From Desulfuromonadales bacterium (GTDB lineage Bacteria > Desulfobacterota > Desulfuromonadia > Desulfuromonadales > BM103), in contig JAQYVY010000035.1 of the NCBI GenBank assembly GCA_030145195.1, positions 1-36,630 of the forward strand: a stretch of DNA of 36,630 nucleotides, given 5' to 3'. Numbering within the stretch: the first letter of the stretch is position 1; every line of letters begins with the position of its first letter. Under the pieces are notes generated by a model. That model was not told the DNA's origin, did not search any database, and saw nothing but the letters and a program-made list of their open reading frames with translations. Made by a program: the position numbers and the translations under genes. Below are positions 23,355 to 29,486 of the stretch, piece after piece.

Positions 23355-25322
23355 TTAGAGTAACAACAGGGCCATCAAGGCCAACATGGTTAAGACAACA
23401 TAGAGTAGATAAAGAGCGAGGGAGCCATTCTGCACAGCGGCACGCACCTTCCAGAAAAACCAGGCAAAAGCTTTGAACAGCGGGGTCAGGATTCGATCAA
23501 GCACCGCATCCGGGGTGTGACTCGCAAAGGTGGTTTGCCGCGGGAACAGCCCCTTCACCGCGCCACCATGACGTTCACTCCAGAGTCCAAAATCAAACAG
23601 CCGCACCAGGGTGTCAGCAAAGGAACTTGCGGTGTATTGAATGCGCGGCGACGGAAACTGAAAACCGCAGCCCCAGGTTCCGATCTCACGAGGGGTCATT
23701 CGGCTGCGACTGCGCAACCAGAGAGTCACTAATGTAAGGAGTGTCAGTAGTAGCCAGCCAGACAAACTGACCCAGCTGAGTGGCGCCATAGCAGTATCCG
23801 CGCCGGCTGTTGTAGCACTTGCCGACCAGACGGCAACCGCTCCACGCAGCAGCGGCAGCAGGGTGGTGGGTAGCAGGCCGATCCACGCACAAGCCGCCAG
23901 CAACAGAACCATTGGAGCGACCATTGACTTTGGGGCCTCATGGGCATGTGCGGCAGCTTCGCTGCGGGGTTCACCAAGAAACGTCACGCCGAAGACCTTG
24001 ACGAAGCAGGCCAGCGCCAGACCACCAATCAATGCCAGCGCCGGGACGACAATCACGGCCAGGCGCAGCGCCGGGACGCCCTCTTTCAGGGTCTGGAAAG
24101 CCCCGATGTAGATCAGCCACTCGCTGACAAAGCCATTGAACGGGGGGAGACCGCTGATCGCCACCGCACCACCGAGAAACAGAGCCCCGGTCCATGGTTG
24201 GTGTTTCAGCAAACCGCCGTAATGATCAATCTCCCGCGTACCGACGGCATGAATGACCGAGCCGGCGCCGAGAAAGAGTAAGGATTTGAACAGACCATGG
24301 TTGGCCACATGCAGCAGACAACCTGCCAGACCGAGGGCGACCAGTTCCGGAAGATGGTAAGCGCGGCCCAACAGCGCGAGCCCTAGGCCAAGGGCGATGA
24401 TTCCGATATTCTCCACGCTGTGATAGGCCAGCAGGCGTTTGATGTCGTGCTGGGCCAGAGCCAGGGCGACCCCCATGATGCCGGAGATGATGCCAGCGCT
24501 CAGAATCGTCCATCCCCACCAGGGCGGAATCTCGGCAAAGAGTGAGGTGAGTCGGACCAAGCCGTAAATGCCGGTTTTGATCATCACTCCGGAGAGAAGT
24601 GCCGAAGCATGACTGGGGGCCGCAGCGTGCGCTCCAGGTAGCCAGATATGCAGAGGCATCAGCCCGGCTTTCATGCCGAAACCAAACAGCCCGAGGAGGA
24701 AAATTGCTCCGCTCAGCGTGGCGGGCAGGCTCCCTGCGGCGCTAAAAGCGAGTGAACCGGAAACCTCACCGATTAATGCGAACATGGCGAACAGCGCCAG
24801 CGTCCCGGTGTGGGTGGCAATCAGATAGATGAACCCGGCGCGACGCACCTCTTCTTTGTGATCCTCGGTGGTAATGAGAAAATAGCCGGCCAGGGCCATC
24901 ACTTCCCAACCCATCAGAAAGAGCAGACCGTTGCCAGCGGTGAGAAGAAGCATCATCGCTCCGCTGATCAGGCCGTAAAACAGTCGCAGTTTGCGGCCAT
25001 TTCTGGGGTTCTCCTGTTGTGGCCAGTAACGCAGGCCGTAAACAGAGCCGGTGGCTACGACGAGAAACAGCGGCAACAGAAAGACGGCAGAAAGAGGGTC
25101 GAGGCGCAGCGCAAAAGAACCTCCCGGAACGGACCAGGCCAGACTGAGACCAGGCACCTTTGCCGTCGCCAGAGCCGCAACGACAGCCGTCAGCCCGCTG
25201 GCAACGCCGGCCAGAGTCAACAGGCAGGCAAGGCCTTCTCCGCCAGAACCCTCGCGGCGGCAGAAAAGCCCCGGGACGCCAGCCAGGCTGATGAGGACGA
25301 TAGCGCTGAGAAACAAGCTCAT
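23355..25322 (-). CDS. hyfB: Ehr/hydrogenase-4 component B-like antiporter subunit, second of the cluster II pair
   Basis: The start is ATG 25322, two bases beyond the stop of the preceding gene, with GGGGAGG upstream; the frame is open for another 40 codons, but that part overlaps the preceding gene and is rejected. 655 residues. Family residues: E140 in MGWEVMALAGY, K218 in GMKAGLMPLHIWLPGAH, K249 in VMIKTGIYG, K346 in NHGLFKSLLF. The C-terminal block TWGCGFQFPSPRIQYTA is HyfB-like. It is a full-length, apparently functional second copy beside the first B subunit, not a degraded duplicate. Confidence 0.9.
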   Translation of the reverse strand: MSLFLSAIVLISLAGVPGLFCRREGSGGEGLACLLTLAGVASGLTAVVAALATAKVPGLSLAWSVPGGSFALRLDPLSAVFLLPLFLVVATGSVYGLRYWPQQENPRNGRKLRLFYGLISGAMMLLLTAGNGLLFLMGWEVMALAGYFLITTEDHKEEVRRAGFIYLIATHTGTLALFAMFALIGEVSGSLAFSAAGSLPATLSGAIFLLGLFGFGMKAGLMPLHIWLPGAHAAAPSHASALLSGVMIKTGIYGLVRLTSLFAEIPPWWGWTILSAGIISGIMGVALALAQHDIKRLLAYHSVENIGIIALGLGLALLGRAYHLPELVALGLAGCLLHVANHGLFKSLLFLGAGSVIHAVGTREIDHYGGLLKHQPWTGALFLGGAVAISGLPPFNGFVSEWLIYIGAFQTLKEGVPALRLAVIVVPALALIGGLALACFVKVFGVTFLGEPRSEAAAHAHEAPKSMVAPMVLLLAACAWIGLLPTTLLPLLRGAVAVWSASATTAGADTAMAPLSWVSLSGWLLLTLLTLVTLWLRSRSRMTPREIGTWGCGFQFPSPRIQYTASSFADTLVRLFDFGLWSERHGGAVKGLFPRQTTFASHTPDAVLDRILTPLFKAFAWFFWKVRAAVQNGSLALYLLYVVLTMLALMALLLL

Positions 25323-25324
25323 CT

Positions 25325-27319
25325 TCAGCCTCCCCGGCCGCCGGCCCAGATACTCCAGGCCATCAGTACCGCGCTGGCGATAAAAATATAAAACAAGTAA
25401 ACCGAGAGTTGCCCCTGCTGCAGCCAGCGCAGCCGCTGACAACGCTCAGCGATGCCGGTGAACAAGGGATGCAGCAGGCGAACCAGCACCGGGTCAGTTG
25501 ATTCCTGATGCAGACGGGCAGGAGCCGGGAAAGGCCCGACGATATGGCCCCCGTTGACTGTCGGTCGCATAAAAGCCGGGAGTAAGTGCCAGGCAGCAAA
25601 TTCCCCATACCCCTCACCGGTGTATGACATGCGCGGCGAGGGGAAACGATAGCCGCACCTCCACGTTGTGCCTTGCGCCAGAGGTCGGTGTCGGCGGATC
25701 ACAAACAGCAAGCCCGCTGTCAGCAACAGGATGGCAACCAACAGCAAGGCAGCAAAACCAAGTGGAGCCACCTGTTGCCCGAGACCGGCGATCATCTCCG
25801 GGGACGTTTGAACCACCTGGGAGAGAGGCCGGGCCATCAGTCGCAGGGCACCCTGTGGATAAAGACCGATAGCGAGACAGCCCGTCAGCAGCGTGCCCAT
25901 ACTGAACAGCATGACAGGATCGGCTTCGCGGGCCGTGGCCGCGCCTGGATCGCGCGGTTCGCCGAGCAAACAGATACCAATCAGCCGGGTGAAGGTGACC
26001 AGGGCCAGAGCGCCAACCAGGCCGAGCAAGCCGAACAGCAGCAAAGGCGCAAGGGCACCGAAACCAACGACTCCTGCTCCGGCACGGGCCAGGCTGATGT
26101 AGATCAACCACTCACTGACCAGACCATTGAACGGTGGCAGGGCCCCGATGGCCAGACTACCGCCAATCCAAAGCAACCCGGCCAGCGGCATGCGGCGCAG
26201 AAGCCCACCCATGCGGTTCATGTCGCGTGTACCGGTGGCGTGCATGAGTGTCCCGGCACCGAGGAACATCACCCCCTTGAAGAGGGCATGATTCCAGAGA
26301 TGCAACAATCCGCCGGCAAACGCCAGCAGGGCCAACTGCGGGTGCCCTTCGGCGGTCGCCACAATGCCGAAGCCGAGGCCTAAAAAGATGATTCCGATGT
26401 TTTCAACCGTTGAATAGGCCAGACACCGCTTGATGTCACGCTGCTGCGCGGCCAGAGAGATGCCGTAAAGGGCACCGGCCCCGCCAAGCAGAGCCATCAG
26501 CCACCCCCACCAGGCCGGAGCCGCTGGCAGCAGGCTGACCACGCGCAAGATACCGTAAATGCCCGTCTTGATCAGCACCCCCGACATCAGGGCTGAAACA
26601 TGACTGGGAGCAGCAGGATGGGCGTCAGGCAACCAGATGTGGAGGGGAAAGAGCCCCGCTTTGACACCAAAGCCGAACAGCGCCAGAAGATAGAGAATCG
26701 AAGCACTACCAAGGGGTATCCGGGCGAGCGGCCCGAAGTCGCTGAAGTTGAAGCTATTGCAAATGTCGCCAGCCAGTAAAAAAAGCGCCAGCAACAGCAT
26801 CATGCCGAGATGAGCTGCCAGCAGATAGAGCCAGGCAGCCTTGCGTACTTCGGCCTGGCGATGATCCCAGGCAACCAGGAAGAAGGAGGTCAGCGTCATC
26901 ATCTCCCATGTGGCGAGAAACAGGACCGCATTGGCCGCAGTCACAACCAGCAGCATGGCCGCCACCATCAACAGAAAGAAGAACCAGTGCGAGGAGAGAG
27001 AGCGCTGTTGACCACTATGACGCATGTAGGGGCCTGCGTAGAGAGCACAGAAAAGCGAGAGGAGGGAAATCGGCAGCACAAAAAAAGCCGCCAACGGGTC
27101 GATCAGCAGCGCAAATTCACCACCTGGCACCGACCAGGGCAACGATTGTCTCAGCACCTCACCGGTGAGCAGAACATGCAGTGAAGACGTCAGGGCAAAG
27201 AGGCAAGCCGTTACCGTTGCCGCAGTTCCCACCCATGAGGCCAGAGAGGAACGGCGAATGGCCAGTGCGGCCAGGCTACCCGTCAGAAGAATCAATAATG
27301 CAATGTTAAAAAAATTCAT
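25325..27319 (-). CDS. hyfB: Ehr/hydrogenase-4 component B-like antiporter subunit, first of the cluster II pair
   Basis: A 664-residue NuoL/MrpA-like subunit, the first structural gene of cluster II. Family residues: E139 in ATWEMMTLTSF, K220 in GVKAGLFPLHIWLPDAH, K251 in VLIKTGIYG, K348 in NHALFKGVMF. The C-terminal part has the block TWRCGYRFPSPRMSYTG. No clear ribosome-binding site stands before ATG 27319. It begins 42 bases after the HTH-EIIA regulator gene, so it may be read from the regulator's promoter. With two B and one F subunit, cluster II has three antiporter-like modules, as complex I has, while cluster I has two. Confidence 0.9.
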   Translation of the reverse strand: MNFFNIALLILLTGSLAALAIRRSSLASWVGTAATVTACLFALTSSLHVLLTGEVLRQSLPWSVPGGEFALLIDPLAAFFVLPISLLSLFCALYAGPYMRHSGQQRSLSSHWFFFLLMVAAMLLVVTAANAVLFLATWEMMTLTSFFLVAWDHRQAEVRKAAWLYLLAAHLGMMLLLALFLLAGDICNSFNFSDFGPLARIPLGSASILYLLALFGFGVKAGLFPLHIWLPDAHPAAPSHVSALMSGVLIKTGIYGILRVVSLLPAAPAWWGWLMALLGGAGALYGISLAAQQRDIKRCLAYSTVENIGIIFLGLGFGIVATAEGHPQLALLAFAGGLLHLWNHALFKGVMFLGAGTLMHATGTRDMNRMGGLLRRMPLAGLLWIGGSLAIGALPPFNGLVSEWLIYISLARAGAGVVGFGALAPLLLFGLLGLVGALALVTFTRLIGICLLGEPRDPGAATAREADPVMLFSMGTLLTGCLAIGLYPQGALRLMARPLSQVVQTSPEMIAGLGQQVAPLGFAALLLVAILLLTAGLLFVIRRHRPLAQGTTWRCGYRFPSPRMSYTGEGYGEFAAWHLLPAFMRPTVNGGHIVGPFPAPARLHQESTDPVLVRLLHPLFTGIAERCQRLRWLQQGQLSVYLFYIFIASAVLMAWSIWAGGRGG

Positions 27320-27361
27320 AGATTCAACTTAGTCTTGGAGAAAAACAGCTCTGGTTTTGCC

Positions 27362-28039
27362 TCAGGTCGCAATCCTGCCTTCTGCAGCGACCAGTGCAGC
27401 ATGCAGTTTCTCCCGTGAGGCTTCGGCCTGCAGTACTCGATAAAACTCCGCGTCTTGAAGCACGTAACTGAGGCGGGAGAGAAGGTGGAGATGGGCTCTA
27501 AGGCTGGGGGAAATCACCGGAATCAGGATGGAGACTGGCTTGCCATCAAGCGCGTGGTAGTCAATAGGATGCTCGAGAAAACAAAAGGTCACTGTTGACC
27601 GGCTAATATTCACCAGACCAGGGCTGCGAGGGTGCGGGATGGCGACACCTTTGCCGATTGCCGTGGAGGCAAGACGTTCACGGGTAAGAAGCATCTGCTC
27701 CAGCATTTGGCGGTCTGTTTCTTCTGGCAAGCGCAGATGAACGACAACATCCGCCAAAACTTCTTCGCGAGTTTTCCCTTCAATGCGGTAAAAAATTCCG
27801 CCTGCCTCCAGCGCCTCACTGAGGTTCGGCAAGGGACTGTTACTCAATTCAGGTTCGCTAAAAGCCTCTCCTGACATCCCTCTTCGCCTTGAGGTTGCCC
27901 ACTCAATCAGCTCAGCGCGATTGAAACGATGCTGGCCCCTCACCCGGTACGCAGGGATCAGCTCCAGCTTGATCCAACGGTAGATGGTTTTATCGGAGAC
28001 ACTGAGCAGGCGGGCCGCGTCTTTTACCGTAAGGTTCAT
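27362..28039 (-). CDS. excisionase/MerR-type HTH fused to a PTS EIIA (fructose/Ntr type) domain, probable cluster regulator
   Basis: 225 residues in two parts. Residues 2-50 are a winged HTH of the excisionase type (LTVKDAARLLSVSDKTIYRW, then GQHRFNRAELIEW). Residues about 70-220 are EIIA-like, as in PtsN/FruA, with the phosphorylatable histidine H136 in GKGVAIPHPRSPG. Such EIIA domains receive phosphate from NPr/HPr. Fusion to a DNA-binding domain suggests that phosphorylation, and so the PEP or nitrogen/carbon state, controls binding. The gene lies directly upstream of cluster II in the same direction. Its promoter carries phased GACAT repeats, so self-regulation and control of the downstream Ehr genes are plausible inferences. 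The ribosome-binding site is weak (GTGAGA). Confidence 0.85.
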   Translation of the reverse strand: MNLTVKDAARLLSVSDKTIYRWIKLELIPAYRVRGQHRFNRAELIEWATSRRRGMSGEAFSEPELSNSPLPNLSEALEAGGIFYRIEGKTREEVLADVVVHLRLPEETDRQMLEQMLLTRERLASTAIGKGVAIPHPRSPGLVNISRSTVTFCFLEHPIDYHALDGKPVSILIPVISPSLRAHLHLLSRLSYVLQDAEFYRVLQAEASREKLHAALVAAEGRIAT

Positions 28040-28074
28040 AAAATCTCACATATGGTCAAAAGTGTACTTGATTG

Positions 28075-28099
28075 GACATCTTTGGACATATAAAGACAT
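28075..28099. promoter_or_regulatory. three GACAT direct repeats at exact 10-bp spacing, candidate operator
   Basis: GACAT begins at 28075, 28085 and 28095, so the repeats fall on the same helix face. They overlap the -10 box and spacer of the promoter for the HTH-EIIA gene. Position and phasing suit a repressor or autoregulator binding as an array. Which protein binds is not shown; the HTH-EIIA protein is the obvious candidate. Confidence 0.6.
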
Positions 28100-28116
28100 T
28101 CAGGTTGAAGTGTCAA
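28088..28116 (-). promoter_or_regulatory. sigma-70-type promoter of the HTH-EIIA gene
   Basis: On the minus strand a perfect -35 TTGACA (28116-28111) and a -10 TTATAT (28093-28088) are separated by 17 bases. Transcription would start near 28081 and leave a leader of about 40 bases. It may also feed cluster II. Confidence 0.7.
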
Positions 28117-28246
28117 GCAAGATCTGAGAATTTTGTCCTGTTCAGCGAGAAAAATGTGGGTTTGGTCTCTGGTTTTTTCAGGGAATGGGGGGGCAGGGGG
28201 CATGATTCTTGAGTCAGGGGACAGAATGCCAAGACGAATCAAATGA

Positions 28247-28279
28247 CACCGGGGACACATTGACATCGTGTCCCCGGTG
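28247..28279 (-). terminator. 12-bp perfect hairpin after msrB, GGGGACAC repeat family
   Basis: CACCGGGGACAC (28247-28258) and GTGTCCCCGGTG (28268-28279) enclose a nine-base loop. It begins about 26 bases after the msrB stop. No T-run follows, so termination is likely only from position; the core GGGGACAC/GTGTCCCC matches the dispersed hairpins in the left part. Confidence 0.5.
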
Positions 28280-28304
28280 GAAAAATCTGGCGAGGGTCGC
28301 TCTA

Positions 28305-28889
28305 TTATTTGAACAAGGTCAGATACTCGCCGTAGCCTTCTTTCTCCAGCTCAGCCTGCGGTATAAAGCGCATTGCCGCTGAATTCATGCAATAGCGCAG
28401 CCCGGTTGGCGCGGGGCCATCGTTAAATACATGGCCCAGATGGGCATCGGCATGTTTGCTTCGAATTTCGGTGCGGGTTGCAAAGAAACTGCGATCCTCT
28501 TTTTCGACGATGTTGTTCGACTCCAGTGGCCGGGTAAAACTTGGCCAGCCGGTGCCCGACTTATATTTATCGGTAGAACTGAACAGTGGCTCTCCGGAAA
28601 TAATGTCGACATAGATGCCCGCGGCTTTGTTGTCCCAATAGGTGTTGGCAAAAGGCCGCTCGGTGCCGTTTTTCCGCGTGACACTGTACTGCAACGGAGT
28701 CAATTTCTCGCGTAGCTCGGCATCACTGGGAATCGTGTAGCTGCGTGTGTTCATCGTGGTCTGCTCCGTGCCCATCTTGCTGGATTGGGCTGATGTGTCC
28801 ATGCTCTTGTCTGCGGTTTTGTCCATACTCATACTCAGGCTGAGCATGACTATGGTCAGGGCCAAAACTGTTAGTACCAAAGTTTTCAT
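28305..28889 (-). CDS. msrB: exported peptide-methionine (R)-S-oxide reductase with a single cysteine
   Basis: The start is ATG 28889 because GGAGG lies seven bases upstream; an in-frame ATG four codons earlier lacks this. 194 residues. Residues 1-20 ([20 protein letters not shown]) form a signal peptide or membrane anchor, followed by a Met/Ser/Thr-rich linker, then the MsrB domain with [16 protein letters not shown] and [11 protein letters not shown]. The enzyme reduces methionine-R-sulfoxide in proteins, here outside the cytoplasm. The catalytic Cys167 is the only cysteine in the protein. The structural zinc CxxC pairs are missing, and the usual resolving position in 'GCGWPSF' is Thr, so regeneration must use an external thiol donor. 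It is monocistronic, with its own candidate promoter. Confidence 0.92.
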   Translation of the reverse strand: MKTLVLTVLALTIVMLSLSMSMDKTADKSMDTSAQSSKMGTEQTTMNTRSYTIPSDAELREKLTPLQYSVTRKNGTERPFANTYWDNKAAGIYVDIISGEPLFSSTDKYKSGTGWPSFTRPLESNNIVEKEDRSFFATRTEIRSKHADAHLGHVFNDGPAPTGLRYCMNSAAMRFIPQAELEKEGYGEYLTLFK

Positions 28890-28975
28890 GCTGTCCTCCA
28901 TCCTTTCAGAACCGGCGGCTTGAGGGCCAGGTTGCGATTAATGATGGCTGGATCCTAACGCATCCGTATAAGCTC

Positions 28976-29005
28976 ATTATAAACGTTGTGTAAAGATCAG
29001 GTAAA
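28976..29005 (-). promoter_or_regulatory. candidate msrB promoter
   Basis: On the minus strand, TATAAT (28981-28976) is a perfect -10, and TTTACC (29005-29000) lies 18 bases upstream as a partial -35. The start point would be about 80 bases before the msrB ATG. Confidence 0.45.
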
Positions 29006-29180
29006 GTTTGACGGGAAGTGGAGTGTAATGAGGTGCCGCCGAGGTCGAACCTGACGCACTCTTAAGAAATAAAGACAATGCAGGGCGCTCTGTTCTGCTA
29101 TGGTGAACCCAGAGGTTGCTTTCGTGGTACGACCCCACCTTACCCCTGTCATGGAGTACAAAACTGTGCACGAAGAAATA

Positions 29181-29420
29181 ATGATAGCTTTGGACTGCCC
29201 ATACTGTGGCGAATCGATCTACGAGGCGCTGAGCTGGTTCAAACAAACCTATTCCACCTGCCCGAGTTGTGACAAGGGCTTGGCCGCTGGCCAATTCGCT
29301 GCCGTCGTCGCCGACCTCGAGCAGGCCATGGAAGATCGTGTCGAAGAGCTGGTTAATGGGCAGCCGAACACCGGTTGTTGCTGCAAGAAGTCTTCCTGTG
29401 GCGAAGAGGTTGATCCCTGA
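29181..29420 (+). CDS. small zinc-ribbon (CPxCG) protein
   Basis: Taking ATG 29181 gives 79 residues starting MIALDCPYCGESIYEALSWF. Two pairs, C6-P-Y-C9 and C27-P-S-C30, form a typical zinc ribbon. An acidic helix (AVVADLEQAMEDRVEEL) follows, then a cysteine-rich tail, CCCKKSSCG. The frame is open to 29100 with other ATGs (for example 29151), but none has a better ribosome-binding site than the weak GAAGAA before 29181, and the zinc ribbon normally begins the protein. I recall similar short CPYCGE proteins in gammaproteobacteria and deltas, without a known role. It is oriented away from msrB and towards glgP. Confidence 0.7.
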   Translation: MIALDCPYCGESIYEALSWFKQTYSTCPSCDKGLAAGQFAAVVADLEQAMEDRVEELVNGQPNTGCCCKKSSCGEEVDP

Positions 29421-29486
29421 AGTGTTCTTGCCGTGTCTGAGCTGGGGACATCAAAAGGGACACCCAAAAGAGAGTGCCCTCAAGAA

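Noticed and set aside
25323-25442. 40-codon N-terminal extension of the second B subunit
   Set aside because: It lies inside the first B-subunit gene; the start at 25322 has a ribosome-binding site and begins with the expected membrane helix.
10393-27319. True hydrogenase-4 / formate hydrogenlyase or a complete complex I
   Set aside because: NiFe cysteines, formate dehydrogenase, hyp maturation genes and NADH-binding NuoEFG-type subunits are all absent.
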